A stretch of 64,000 bases of DNA from Nostoc sp. UHCC 0870. GTDB lineage: Bacteria > Cyanobacteriota > Cyanobacteriia > Cyanobacteriales > Nostocaceae. The DNA lies in assembly GCF_022063185.1 (NCBI RefSeq), contig NZ_CP091913.1, positions 636,501-700,500 on the forward strand, written 5' to 3'. The notes under the pieces are model-generated. The model saw nothing but the letters and a program-made list of their open reading frames with translations. It was not told the origin of the DNA and did no database searches. Shown one piece after another: positions 35,603-44,905 of the stretch. Every line of letters starts with the position of its first letter. Position 1 is the stretch's first letter. The translations under genes were made by a program, and so were the position numbers.

Positions 35603-36958
35603 ATGCAAGTTTCAGAGAATTCTACTAATAATATTGCTAGTTTGAAGAATTTAAACGGGTTTGATGAGAATCATCCACCTGACCCGAAGTTAATAGATAG
35701 TTGTGTGCATTGTGGATTTTGTCTGGCGACTTGTCCTAGTTATCGGGTGATTGGGAAGGAGATGGATTCCCCTAGGGGACGTATCTATTTAATGGATGCA
35801 ATTAATGAGGGGGAAATTGCTTTAAATACGGCTACTGTTGAACATTTTGATTCTTGTTTAGGGTGTCTGGCTTGTGTGTCTACTTGTCCTTCTGGTGTGC
35901 AGTATGACAAGTTAATTTCTGCTACTCGTCACCAAGTGGAACGCAATTATTCCCGCAGTTTCTCTGATAAGTTAGTTCGTCAACTGATATTTTCTTTATT
36001 TCCTAACCCGGATATTCTACGCATTTTTCTAATTCCCCTGTTTATTTATCAAAAGTTGGGTTTTCCTAAGCTTGTGCGTGCTACGGGGTTACTTAAAAAG
36101 ATATCCCCCCGGTTGGCAGCAATGGAGGCAATTTTACCAGAAATTACGGTCAAATCTTTTCAAGATAATTTACCTACTGTTATTCCTGCACAGGGAAAGA
36201 AACGCTATCGAGTCGGGGTGATTTTGGGATGTGTCCAACGCTTATTTTTCTCTCCTGTGAATGAAGCAACGGTGAGAGTTTTAACGGCGAATGGCTGTGA
36301 AGTTGTGATTCCTCAATCTCAAGGTTGTTGTGCTGCACTACCCGAACACCAAGGACAAACGGAACAGGCGCAAGCCTTAGCTAGACAAATGATTGATAGC
36401 TTTGCTGATACTGGTGTAGATTATGTCATCATCAATGCTGCTGGTTGTGGTCATACTTTAAAAGAATACGGTCATATCTTAGAAAATGACCCAGAATATC
36501 GGCAGAAAGCCCAAGATTTTGCCGCTAAAGTTAAAGATGCTCAAGAGTTTTTAGCAACTGTTGGCTTAACAACAAAACTTTCACCATTGACAGATAAACC
36601 GTTGAATTTGGTCTATCAGGATGCTTGTCATTTATTGCATGGACAGAAGATTAGTGTACAACCACGGCAGTTATTAAAACAAATTCCAGGGGTGAGTTTA
36701 AAAGAACCCTTAGATGCAGCTTTGTGCTGTGGAAGTGCTGGGGTTTATAATATGCTGCAACCCGAAATTGCGGAAGAATTGGGTAAGCAAAAGGTGCAGA
36801 ATTTATTAAATACTGGTGCTGAGTTAATCGCTTCTGCTAATCCTGGTTGTTCATTACAAATTACCAAGCATTTACAGTCTCAAGAACAGGACATTTCTGT
36901 GATGCACCCAATGGAATTATTGGATTGTTCTATTCGAGGTGTAAAGTTGAAAATATAG
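35603..36958 (+). CDS. glcF: Glycolate oxidase iron-sulfur subunit, GlcF-like (451 aa)
   Basis: Two [4Fe-4S] cluster motifs lie near the N-terminus (CVHCGFCLATCP at about 34-45; CLGCLACVSTCP at about 87-98). Two CCG-type domains follow (QGCCAALPEHQGQ; LCCGSAGVYNM), the heterodisulfide-reductase-like module that passes electrons onward. The sequence continues with the usual DACHLLHGQKI. The length is normal for GlcF. It has an AGAGGGGAAGG ribosome-binding site upstream. It is in an operon with the GlcE-like gene, and an intrinsic terminator follows. Confidence 0.92.
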   Translation: MQVSENSTNNIASLKNLNGFDENHPPDPKLIDSCVHCGFCLATCPSYRVIGKEMDSPRGRIYLMDAINEGEIALNTATVEHFDSCLGCLACVSTCPSGVQYDKLISATRHQVERNYSRSFSDKLVRQLIFSLFPNPDILRIFLIPLFIYQKLGFPKLVRATGLLKKISPRLAAMEAILPEITVKSFQDNLPTVIPAQGKKRYRVGVILGCVQRLFFSPVNEATVRVLTANGCEVVIPQSQGCCAALPEHQGQTEQAQALARQMIDSFADTGVDYVIINAAGCGHTLKEYGHILENDPEYRQKAQDFAAKVKDAQEFLATVGLTTKLSPLTDKPLNLVYQDACHLLHGQKISVQPRQLLKQIPGVSLKEPLDAALCCGSAGVYNMLQPEIAEELGKQKVQNLLNTGAELIASANPGCSLQITKHLQSQEQDISVMHPMELLDCSIRGVKLKI

Positions 36959-36983
36959 CGATTTTCAACTATTAGGTAGAAAT

Positions 36984-37025
36984 AATAACTCCGCTTTTGT
37001 AATGAAAGTGGAGTTATTATTTTTG
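36984..37025 (+). terminator. Intrinsic terminator of the glc pair
   Basis: AATAACTCC (36984-36992) with CTTT pairs with AAAG and GGAGTTATT (37010-37018), followed by ATTTTTG. Confidence 0.8.
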
Positions 37026-37328
37026 TCTCAAATTTGAATTTAATAATAGCACAGAAGTTGAAAATGTTTTATATCATATTCCAAAAGTATAAGATATAAT
37101 CTCAAATTTTTATCTTACATTTACTTCCTGAGACAGACGGTAAAAATATCGAGAATTTATATATTTAATGCGGCAAGTCTTAATGATTCTGCTTAACACC
37201 AAAGACATAAAAAATGAAGCCGTAAGCAAGCTATATTACCTGAGCAAAAAGAGGGTAACTTTAGAACCTTTATTAGACAGCGATTTTTGTCTCAGAAATT
37301 GATTTGGGCAAAATAGAAGGAGAAAAAA
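37026..37328. other. Promoter region of the lipoprotein gene
   Basis: About 300 bases, AT-rich, with no open frame. A purine-rich ribosome-binding site (GAAGGAGAAAAA) lies just before the ATG at 37329. Confidence 0.5.
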
Positions 37329-38183
37329 ATGGTCATTACTCATAAAGATCAAAAAACCAGTTGGAATAAACGCATCAATTTAACAGCAATTGCATTAACA
37401 GCCTTAGTTGTAGCGGGTTGTCAAATTGATCAACCGCAAGTTACTGCTCCTGATACAACGACAGAAACACCAGGGGTTTCTACGCCTGTAGGAGCTCCAG
37501 ATGTGACTCAAAGAACAGAAGACCTGATTGGTAAACTGGTGACTGTCAGAAGCCAAGATATTAATAGACTAAATGACAACGTATTTACAATTACTGACAG
37601 AGAAGCTTTCAGTGGAGAAAGAATTGTAGTTGTTAATGATACTGGCAAGCCTGTTGATTTACCTGCACCTCAAGATACAAGACTACAAGTTACAGGTACT
37701 GTTGCTAATTTTGATCCTAATGCTATTAAACAACAATATGGTGTAGATTTAGGTCAAGATGCTTTTCAAGAGTATGTCGGGAAACCAGCAATAATAGCTA
37801 AATCAATTGCTTTAGCACCAACACCAGGAGCAATCAATCAAAATCCTCAAACCTACTACAACAAAGTGATTTCCGTACCTGGGAATGTTTCGAGAATCTA
37901 CGGACCTAATGCTTTTGTGGTGGAAGATAAAGAAGTTTTGGGAACTAATCCATTATTAGTTATAGTTACCAATCAATTGAAAGATAAAGCACCTATTAAA
38001 GAAGGTGAAAAGATTGTCACTACTGGTACACTACGTCCATTTGTTGTGAGTGAAATTGAGAAAGAATACAGTCCTGTTTGGGATACAAATTTGCGCGGAC
38101 AACTAGAGAAAGAATATAGCCAAAGACCTGTGCTAATTGCTGAAGGTATATATCCCTCAGCCTTACCACAAAACGCTCGTTAG
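37329..38183 (+). CDS. Secreted lipoprotein with two OB-fold-like segments (284 aa)
   Basis: The N-terminal signal ends in a lipobox (ALTALVVAGCQ, Cys31 probable lipidation site). A Thr/Pro-rich linker follows (TAPDTTTETPGVSTPVGAP), then two similar segments (about 62-140 and 165-245). Each has a LVTVRSQDINRL / NVFTITDRE or VSRIYGPNAFVVEDKE pattern, suggestive of OB-fold (BOF-like) domains. It is therefore an extracytoplasmic, membrane-tethered protein. I do not know its function. It stands alone behind a strong ribosome-binding site; MITE-like repeats follow. Confidence 0.75.
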   Translation: MVITHKDQKTSWNKRINLTAIALTALVVAGCQIDQPQVTAPDTTTETPGVSTPVGAPDVTQRTEDLIGKLVTVRSQDINRLNDNVFTITDREAFSGERIVVVNDTGKPVDLPAPQDTRLQVTGTVANFDPNAIKQQYGVDLGQDAFQEYVGKPAIIAKSIALAPTPGAINQNPQTYYNKVISVPGNVSRIYGPNAFVVEDKEVLGTNPLLVIVTNQLKDKAPIKEGEKIVTTGTLRPFVVSEIEKEYSPVWDTNLRGQLEKEYSQRPVLIAEGIYPSALPQNAR

Positions 38184-38205
38184 TTTTTATTTGGCTAGCT
38201 AAGTG

Positions 38206-38280
38206 ATAGCCTTTCTCGGTTGAGTGAGGTAGAAGAACCCCACCCCCCCTCCCCGCCAGCGAGGAGGGGGCTATGATATA
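38206..38280. repeat. Dispersed GC-rich repeat (partial copy of the 55168 MITE)
   Basis: CCTTTCTCGGTTGAGTGAGG and GCGAGGAGGGGGCTATGATA are the reverse complement of the element at 55168-55273, except that the outer inverted repeats are missing. It contains a CCCC-rich stem (CTCCCCGCCAGCGAGGAGG). Confidence 0.75.
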
Positions 38281-38285
38281 TATTA

Positions 38286-38371
38286 GACCTCTTGCAAAAG
38301 TCATAATCGTAGCGTTTTTCTTTGCGTCTTTGCGCCTTTGCGCGAAACAAAAAAATATTTATGCAAGAGGT
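38286..38371. repeat. MITE-like element with 10-bp terminal inverted repeats
   Basis: ACCTCTTGCA (38286-38295) and TGCAAGAGGT (38362-38371) are perfect inverted repeats around an 86-bp non-coding element with TTTGCGTCTTTGCGCC tandem units. Confidence 0.7.
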
Positions 38372-38400
38372 ATATTATGTGAAGTGGTCGCCCTCCTCAA

Positions 38401-38865
38401 CTAACTACCGGGGAATAAGTCGGGAGTATCTAGAATCTTGAGTTGGATTAATGCCAAAATCACTAGAGTATAAACAGTGGAAGAAGCCAAACCCATTAAT
38501 AGCTCTTTTTTTAGGTTGCGTTCTTGGGGTTGATTTTGGAATACATCCACTACTCCCACCTGCATTAAGAGAATACCTACCACATTAGAAAGCCAATATC
38601 CTGCGATCGCACAGGGTATGAGCAAATCTTTATTTAGTAAACTACATATATACCCAAAGCCATAGGCTATTGGCAAATTGAAAAATAAGTCATTCCACCA
38701 TGATAGAGGTGATAACATATACCCGAAAGCTAAGAAAAAGCCACCTCTGATTTTTTTTAAAACCCTGGCAAATTTAGTTTCTTCAGCCTTTTGACCTGCT
38801 AATTCCTCTGATAAATTTGTTGTATCTATATTTAATTTATTATCTAAGTTATCTGTGCTTGCCAT
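38401..38865 (-). CDS. Hypothetical membrane protein (154 aa)
   Basis: Hydrophilic, acidic N-terminus of about 40 residues, then three or four hydrophobic segments (FFLAFGYMLSPLSWWNDLFF; PIAYGFGYICSLL; LIPCAIAGYWLSNVVGILLM; LMGLASSTVYTLVILALIQL). No known family was recognised. It lies between the MITE-like repeats and the P450 gene and is transcribed with the P450 direction but 155 bases downstream, so co-transcription is possible but unproven. Confidence 0.75.
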   Translation of the reverse strand: MASTDNLDNKLNIDTTNLSEELAGQKAEETKFARVLKKIRGGFFLAFGYMLSPLSWWNDLFFNLPIAYGFGYICSLLNKDLLIPCAIAGYWLSNVVGILLMQVGVVDVFQNQPQERNLKKELLMGLASSTVYTLVILALIQLKILDTPDLFPGS

Positions 38866-39019
38866 TGCTGATATTTATATTCTGGTAGTTACTCAAAAGT
38901 ACGAATAGCGATCGCAATCAATTATCCCATGCGATCGCCCTTCCAAAATATCCCTATTAAACTCTCCTCTGCGTCTGCGTAAGCTTCCTAAATCTTATTA
39001 ACCACACCCAAAAGCTGAA

Positions 39020-40387
39020 CTAAACCTCAACAGCAGACCTTTCCACCCTTTCTCTTTCTCCAGTTGCAATTAACCACTTACCACCAGAAGGTGCTAAAGT
39101 TACCCCTCGACGAATAGGTTTAACTGGATAATTCGCCACTAATTTTAAATCGATTTGAGATAATACTGTCGCCAACACTAACTTCATTTCAAACAGCGCA
39201 AAAGCCATACCCAAACAACGGCGATTACTCCCGCCAAAAGGTAGATATTCATACAGTGAATATTGCTTTTCTAAAAACCTTTCTGGCTGGAATTGTTCAG
39301 GTTGAGGATATAAATCTGGACGACGATGAATTAAATAAATACACCCAACTAACATTGTTCCCGGCTCAAATTGATGACCCATAATTTCTATAGGTGACTT
39401 GACAATGCGCGGGATAGTAATCATCCCAATGGGGTAAATGCGGAGTGTTTCTTGACATACAGCCGTCAAATAAGGAAGGCGAGTAATTTCATTCAAATCT
39501 GCATGATGAAAACTATCTAACTCAGCTAAAAGTTTTTCCCGCACTGGCGGTAGATGATGAATCCAGTATAATGCCCATGTTAAAGCTGAGGCTGTAGTTT
39601 CATGACCGGCGACGAGTAGAGTCATTAATTCATCACGTAACTCTGCATCAGTCATCGCTTCCCCATTTTCATCACGAGCTGACATCATTAAAGAGAGGAT
39701 ATCGCTACGGGATGAATCTGGATGATCTCTGCGTTCTTGAATCTCTGCGAAAAGTAGTCGGTCAATTTCTTTTCGTTGACGCAGGAAATTCCCCCAAGGA
39801 CTCCAGCGACCTAAATCTATCTGCAATGCGGGAAAAAACGATAAAGAAGAACGCAAGGAAGAAGATGTTAACTCCAAGATAGAAAACAAGCCTTTTTGCA
39901 ACTGTGTATAACGTTCGCCTTCATGTAGACCAAACACCGCTTGCAAAATTACCCGCAGCGTAATTTCCTGCATAGAATCACGTACAGAAAAAGGTGTATC
40001 AATTTGCCAATTACTGATTACATCTTTTGTGATGTTAGTAATAATATCACCGTAAGCTTTCATGCGATCGCCATGAAAAGGCGGCGTTAATAATTTTCTC
40101 TGGCGTTGATGCGTTTCACCCGATAGTAGTAATAAAGAATTATCGCCTAATAGTGGTTGTAAAAGTTGTGCTGTACCTCTAGAGTCTAACTTCTCTAAAT
40201 GAGTGGTAAAAATCTCCTGAACTGCTTGGGGATGGCTGAGAAATACTATTGGCTGTTTTTTAGTTAGCCAGAGAGTAAAAAAATCACCATGAGCTTTGGT
40301 AGATGCTTCCATTAGCTGCAATGGTTTAGAAATCCACTGCAATAGCTGCATAAATTTTGGCATTTTGGGACTATCTGGAAGTTGCAT
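39020..40387 (-). CDS. Cytochrome P450, CYP110-like (455 aa)
   Basis: All P450 landmarks are present: the I-helix AGHETTASAL, the ExxR of the K helix in QETLRIYPIG, and the haem-thiolate loop FGGSNRRCLGMAFALFE. The sequence style (PKFMQLLQWISKPL; GQ-like haem loop) matches the CYP110 family, common in Nostocales and active on fatty acids and alkanes. I use the ATG at 40387 with AGAGGAAA upstream. The product is not membrane-anchored. It may be preceded by its own promoter in the divergent interval with the antiporter. Confidence 0.94.
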   Translation of the reverse strand: MQLPDSPKMPKFMQLLQWISKPLQLMEASTKAHGDFFTLWLTKKQPIVFLSHPQAVQEIFTTHLEKLDSRGTAQLLQPLLGDNSLLLLSGETHQRQRKLLTPPFHGDRMKAYGDIITNITKDVISNWQIDTPFSVRDSMQEITLRVILQAVFGLHEGERYTQLQKGLFSILELTSSSLRSSLSFFPALQIDLGRWSPWGNFLRQRKEIDRLLFAEIQERRDHPDSSRSDILSLMMSARDENGEAMTDAELRDELMTLLVAGHETTASALTWALYWIHHLPPVREKLLAELDSFHHADLNEITRLPYLTAVCQETLRIYPIGMITIPRIVKSPIEIMGHQFEPGTMLVGCIYLIHRRPDLYPQPEQFQPERFLEKQYSLYEYLPFGGSNRRCLGMAFALFEMKLVLATVLSQIDLKLVANYPVKPIRRGVTLAPSGGKWLIATGERERVERSAVEV

Positions 40388-40538
40388 GACCAATTTTCCT
40401 CTTTGCACTATTCATCCTAGGCTAGCAAAAGGAGGAAAAACTGGAAAATTTTCATAAAATCTATCTATAGATATTTTATACAAACAGGCGATCGCCACTA
40501 AACTGTCAGAGCCATGTTATTTTTTTATACATATTTAT

Positions 40539-41849
40539 ATGGTAGATATTTATATTCTTGACCTACTGATTATTGGTCTACTGTTACTAGTAGTAACACT
40601 AGGTTCAGGTTGGATTACACGCTTACCACTTTCTTTTGCACTTATATATCTATTGGTAGGTATGTTTTTAGGTTCTGAAGGCTTAGAAATGATCCAATTG
40701 AGAGAAAATAATGTATTTAATGCCAAAGTCCTGGAAAGATTAACAGAATTTGTCGTAATTATTTCTGTATTTAGCTGTGGCTTAAAAATCATTCATCCTA
40801 TGCGCTTGCGAGTGTGGAATATTACAGCGCGGCTGATTGGGTTTTTAATGCCATTTTCTATCTTGGGACTGGCGATTGTTGGCAGATTATTTTTAGGAAT
40901 GAATTGGGGAGAAGGGATTTTATTAGGAGCAATTCTTGCACCCACTGACCCGGTATTGGCTTCAGAAGTACAACTAACAGATACTAATGATAAAGATGAG
41001 CTACGCTTTGGTTTAACCTCTGAAGGAGGATTGAATGATGCTTTGGCTTTTCCCTTTGTTTATTTTGGAATTTATGCCATTCAAGATAATAATTGGCATA
41101 ACTGGTTAAAAGACTGGTTAATAATTGATTTAATTTGGGCGATCGCAGCAGCTATTGTGATGGGTTTTTTAGTAGCTAAAGTCATAGTGTTAGTTGATGA
41201 AAAAATTCAAAAAAAGCGTGTTGTTGATGAATCAATGGAAGATTTTATTGCTATTAGTGCAATCTTAATAACCTATTCTTTAACAGAAACTATCAATGGC
41301 TATGGATTTTTAGCTGTCTTTGTGGCTGGCTTGATTATCCAAGACAGTTACAGAGATCCTCACAAGCCAATGGCACAATTAGAATTTATTGAACGACTCG
41401 AAAAATTATTGGAAGTAGGGACAATTTTATTATTGGGGTCAATATTATTATGGCAACCAATGCTTAATTATGCTTCTCAATCTGTAATAGTCATAGTCTT
41501 CTTATTCTTAGTTATTCGACCTGTAGGAGCTTGGCTTAGTACAATTGGTCAACGTCCTCTACATTCCCACCGCCGTAGTTTTCACCCTGCAACTCGGTTG
41601 CTATTTGGTTGGTTTGGTATTCGTGGTGTAGGCTCTTTATATTATCTAGCCTATGCGTTTAGTCATGGGCTAAAAGGAGAAGTTAGTGAACAAATTTCTT
41701 GGATAACTTACACCACTATTGTAGCTTCCGTAGTTGTACATGGCATTTCTGCTACGCCCTTAATGAATTGGTATGAACATCAAGTAGCCACAAAAATATC
41801 AGTTCCTCACATTACTGTGAATGAATTAGAAGATAATTCTGAAAATTAG
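40539..41849 (+). CDS. Cation:proton antiporter, NhaP type (436 aa)
   Basis: A CPA1-family antiporter with about 12 hydrophobic segments. The conserved ion-site motifs LAPTDPVLASEV (about 144-155) and SEGGLNDALAFP (about 173-184) are present, as expected for NhaP/NHE proteins. A cytoplasmic loop (DEKIQKKRVVDESMED) is at about 217-232. The C-terminal tail is short, so there is no regulatory domain. It should exchange Na+ (or K+) for H+ at the plasma membrane. A GC-rich hairpin follows the stop. Confidence 0.93.
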   Translation: MVDIYILDLLIIGLLLLVVTLGSGWITRLPLSFALIYLLVGMFLGSEGLEMIQLRENNVFNAKVLERLTEFVVIISVFSCGLKIIHPMRLRVWNITARLIGFLMPFSILGLAIVGRLFLGMNWGEGILLGAILAPTDPVLASEVQLTDTNDKDELRFGLTSEGGLNDALAFPFVYFGIYAIQDNNWHNWLKDWLIIDLIWAIAAAIVMGFLVAKVIVLVDEKIQKKRVVDESMEDFIAISAILITYSLTETINGYGFLAVFVAGLIIQDSYRDPHKPMAQLEFIERLEKLLEVGTILLLGSILLWQPMLNYASQSVIVIVFLFLVIRPVGAWLSTIGQRPLHSHRRSFHPATRLLFGWFGIRGVGSLYYLAYAFSHGLKGEVSEQISWITYTTIVASVVVHGISATPLMNWYEHQVATKISVPHITVNELEDNSEN

Positions 41850-41854
41850 ATATT

Positions 41855-41879
41855 CCCCCTTCCCTTGTAGGGAAGGGGG
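41855..41879. terminator. Hairpin CCCCCTTCCCT / AGGGAAGGGGG
   Basis: A perfect 11-bp stem with a 3-base loop between convergent genes. It is flanked by GTTAGGGGGTTA, not by a T-run, so termination is likely but not certain; it may be a dispersed repeat. Confidence 0.5.
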
Positions 41880-41938
41880 TTAGGGGGTTAAGTTTACCGT
41901 TAGCTTTTCTACATAACCTGAAAAGTCAAATCAATGAT

Positions 41939-43342
41939 TTATTTTTCAATTTTTATCGGCTTACGGATAGCACCTTGCCAATTAATTGTTTGCTTGACAG
42001 AACGTTCTCCCAAGGAACGAGTTGCGACAACTTCAATATCAACGTTGACACCAGGACGTAAATTTTCTCTGCCGATTTTCAATTTACCTAAAGCTAGGAT
42101 AAAACGGTTGTAATCACGGGTGATAAGTTCGGCGGGAATGTCCCCTTCGTATTGAGTTTGATAATCTAAGAACCCAGAAATGTTATCCTTTACCCGAAAT
42201 TTGACACGAAATTGAGTCTCAATCACATCAGACTTAGCGGCTAAATCAACTATTTTTAAATTTAGGTTTTCACCTGCATCAGCAAATTCTGATACTGCTA
42301 ACCTGGCGACATCTTTTTTCAAAATGGCATGATTAATTGTAAACTTTGTTAAGTCAGCCTCGCTACTACTGCTACCCTCAACCCAAACATCTTCAGGAAA
42401 ATTTACTTCTACTTGCTTACTATCATTTAAACTGACTTTCACCGCTTGATTACCAAAGCTAGTAATAGGTTGTCTTTCTCGCCAAACCAATTCAAAAGCG
42501 GTTTCTAAACGTTGCTCAAATTCTCGATACTCATCAGCAATTATAGAACCAGGAGCTAGTAGAGATGCTGCACCCTGGCGGAGATTCCACTTGTGTTTTG
42601 AGAGATTTAGCTGTTTACTTGCTAGTTCTGATATTGGTAGGGTAATACTGGGTGTTTCTTCTGGCAAGTTTTGCTGACTATTAACAATACTCAAAATTCC
42701 TAGATTTCCCCGTTTGCCATCGCTAGCATCATTACCATCTCGCCCGTCCCTGCCGTTATAACACCTATAGCGTTTCTTTGTACATTTATAATCAGGGCTA
42801 CCAGGAGTTCCTGTACAGGTTTCTATCTCCCAACTGCGCCGCCGACACCGACAACCAGCTACGCCACGTCCACCCCGTCCCCCACGTCCACTGTCACCAG
42901 GGTTTGCACGCACGAAGATTTTTTGTAAATCTGCCAAATTTGTATAATAAACGGTGATATTACCGCCGTTTCCGCCGTTTCCTCCTCTTCCACCATTCCC
43001 ACCATTCCCACCATGAGGTGCTGTAATATCTCGGTTGGAATTGCGTTCTGGTTGACGACAGCTAGACCGATAACCGTGTTCTCCATCTTCCCCATCTTCC
43101 CCAGGTGCGCCTGATAGGTCAAGATTGATGGGTGAACCATTAATTACAACAGTTTTACTTTCACCATCACGGCCATTTCTACCCTGTTGTCCATGAGTAC
43201 CGTTGTTACCATTTCTGCCATAATCTTCGTATCGCTCATCAGCTACGGCGGGGCAGAAAACTGAGCCGGAAGCAGGTAACAAGCTGGTAAATAGGCAGAA
43301 TGTTAATAGTAGCGGTAGCTTACGCCTCAAACCTTTGTACAT
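41939..43342 (-). CDS. Secreted collagen-like Gly-rich protein (467 aa)
   Basis: A signal peptide (LPLLLTFCLFTSLLPASGSV) is followed by collagen-like Gly-X-Y runs (GRNGNNGTHGQQGRNGRDGE; GEDGEDGEHG; GGNGGNGGRGGNGGNGG; GRDGRDGNDASDGKRGN). These alternate with short segments containing several cysteines (CRCRRRSWEIETCTG; CTKKRYRCYNG). The C-terminal half (about 215-467) is an unidentified beta-rich domain. It is probably extracellular or cell-surface. Collagen-like triplets are rare in bacteria and usually structural. Function is unknown. An intergenic stem-loop follows acsF upstream, on the same strand. Confidence 0.8.
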   Translation of the reverse strand: MYKGLRRKLPLLLTFCLFTSLLPASGSVFCPAVADERYEDYGRNGNNGTHGQQGRNGRDGESKTVVINGSPINLDLSGAPGEDGEDGEHGYRSSCRQPERNSNRDITAPHGGNGGNGGRGGNGGNGGNITVYYTNLADLQKIFVRANPGDSGRGGRGGRGVAGCRCRRRSWEIETCTGTPGSPDYKCTKKRYRCYNGRDGRDGNDASDGKRGNLGILSIVNSQQNLPEETPSITLPISELASKQLNLSKHKWNLRQGAASLLAPGSIIADEYREFEQRLETAFELVWRERQPITSFGNQAVKVSLNDSKQVEVNFPEDVWVEGSSSSEADLTKFTINHAILKKDVARLAVSEFADAGENLNLKIVDLAAKSDVIETQFRVKFRVKDNISGFLDYQTQYEGDIPAELITRDYNRFILALGKLKIGRENLRPGVNVDIEVVATRSLGERSVKQTINWQGAIRKPIKIEK

Positions 43343-43372
43343 TGGGGGAAATCTCAGGAATGTTACGTAGAA

Positions 43373-43403
43373 GAACCCCGACTTCTTGAAGAAGTCGGGG
43401 TTC
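43373..43403. terminator. Stem-loop between acsF and the collagen-like gene
   Basis: GAACCCCGACTTCTT (43373-43387) and AAGAAGTCGGGGTTC (43389-43403) form a perfect 15-bp inverted repeat. It lies just downstream of acsF and upstream of the collagen-like gene, both on the minus strand. It should terminate or attenuate acsF readthrough; the T-run is weak. Confidence 0.6.
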
Positions 43404-43429
43404 TGGTTTTGTCGCTAAACTTTGATGAA

Positions 43430-44506
43430 TTAACGAGCTGCGCCTTGAGCGGAAACTGCGTCAATGGGTTTCATCAAGTACAGTTTTAGTAACTGCCAAC
43501 CACTAGAAACTAATAGTGGTAGCTTCTGGAAGAATTGCAGGAATTTAGGAGTGTTAGAGTTAGCGATCGCACTCAATTTTTCGCTATTCTCAACACATAT
43601 ATCCAAGCGTTTGTAAAATTCTGGGCTATCTACATCCAGAGTTACCGGGAAGACTCTACCTGCGGTTTCGTTGGTCTGCTTAATGACATAGATGTCATAT
43701 TCCCGTGCATCTAAACCAAGGGTGGCGTAGAAGTCTTTACGTTGAATATCGTTGAGATACATTGTTGCAAACACAGACAACAGGAAGAAGCGACTCCACA
43801 GTTTCGCCTTCCAGTCGTTCAGCATTTGGGGCTGAGATTTCATGATCGCATCAAAGAAGTCTCCATGACGGTTTTCATCCTGACACCAGTTTTCAAAGAA
43901 CCGGAAAATCGGATAAATTCTGTCTTCAGGATGTGCTTCTAAGTGGCGATAAATGGTGATATAACGCCAGTAACCAATCTTTTCTGAAAGATAGGTAGCG
44001 TAGAAGATAAATTTTGGTTTAAAGAAGGTGTAATTGCGGCTCTTTGTTAAAAACCCTAAGTCTAGAGACAGGTTAAAGTCAGACATTGCTTTGTTCAAAA
44101 AGCCTGCATGACGCGCTTCATCCCGTGACATCAGGTTAAAACACTCTGCTAAAACAGGGCTTTTATCCTTCAAACGGCGACCGAGTTCTTTGTAGAGCAA
44201 AAAGCCTGAAAATTCTGCCGTACAAGACCGTTCGAGAAATTCCACGAACAAGCGGCGAGTATCCCCGTCAATGTGATCCCAGGATTGTTCAAACTCGGCA
44301 TTCCGAACGAAGTGATGGCGGTTATAGTCTACACGGAATTCTTCCAGTATGGCTAGTAACTCATCTTCGTTGACGGAGATGTCCATCCGCGCCATCTCAT
44401 CAAAATCGGTTGTGTAAAACCGGGGTGTTAATAGAGTTTCTTTTGCCGGGACTTTAATCCCCGGACGGATTTCTTCAAAGCCTGGCTTTTTTAGGGAATC
44501 TACCAT
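43430..44506 (-). CDS. acsF: Mg-protoporphyrin IX monomethyl ester oxidative cyclase (358 aa)
   Basis: It forms ring E of chlorophyll under aerobic conditions. The di-iron site is visible: Glu130 and His133 in [13 protein letters not shown], and a second pair in [13 protein letters not shown]. The protein starts [17 protein letters not shown] use the ATG at 44506, since the longer frame begins with a TTG. The length is normal (about 358-360). The membrane-associated cyclase is expected to act with the small Ycf54 partner, which is not in the window. It is a single gene, with a stem-loop downstream. Confidence 0.97.
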   Translation of the reverse strand: MVDSLKKPGFEEIRPGIKVPAKETLLTPRFYTTDFDEMARMDISVNEDELLAILEEFRVDYNRHHFVRNAEFEQSWDHIDGDTRRLFVEFLERSCTAEFSGFLLYKELGRRLKDKSPVLAECFNLMSRDEARHAGFLNKAMSDFNLSLDLGFLTKSRNYTFFKPKFIFYATYLSEKIGYWRYITIYRHLEAHPEDRIYPIFRFFENWCQDENRHGDFFDAIMKSQPQMLNDWKAKLWSRFFLLSVFATMYLNDIQRKDFYATLGLDAREYDIYVIKQTNETAGRVFPVTLDVDSPEFYKRLDICVENSEKLSAIANSNTPKFLQFFQKLPLLVSSGWQLLKLYLMKPIDAVSAQGAAR

Positions 44507-44905
44507 GTCCAAATTGCTCTTTTGTCTTGATTATCTTTGATTACACCCAACAAAAGCAAATTTTATGCTCTCATCAGGCATAGTAGCCGACAATAATTAA
44601 TTTGTATAAATTTCAGTCTACCAAGGTGAAGCGGGAAACTGCTAGGGAAAACGTTAAGAGTTGCAACAATTGTTGATGAGAAACTGGGAATTGGGGACTG
44701 GGAAGGAGTAGGGAGTAGGGGGTAAGAGAGACAAGGGAGCGTAGACAAACAGAAGCTTTACCCAATGCTTATTTGCTGTGGTTGTTACTACAATTGAGTT
44801 AGTGAATGGCTTAATCACTAATAGTTGACCATGCTGTTGTGAAACAAAACAGTATGGAAATGCCATCTAAAAATACAAGCGTGAATCCAAGGGGTTGACC
44901 ACAAC
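44507..44905. other. Intergenic region between acsF and the TM2 gene
   Basis: About 400 bases with no supported gene. It includes a GGGGACTGGGAAGGAGTAGGGAG purine-rich repeat-like tract at about 44693-44727 and presumably the promoters of the divergent acsF and TM2 genes. Confidence 0.5.

Noticed and set aside
44563..44866. Two minus-strand frames of 61 and 70 codons between acsF and the TM2 gene
   Set aside because: They read through purine-rich repeats and have no family features.
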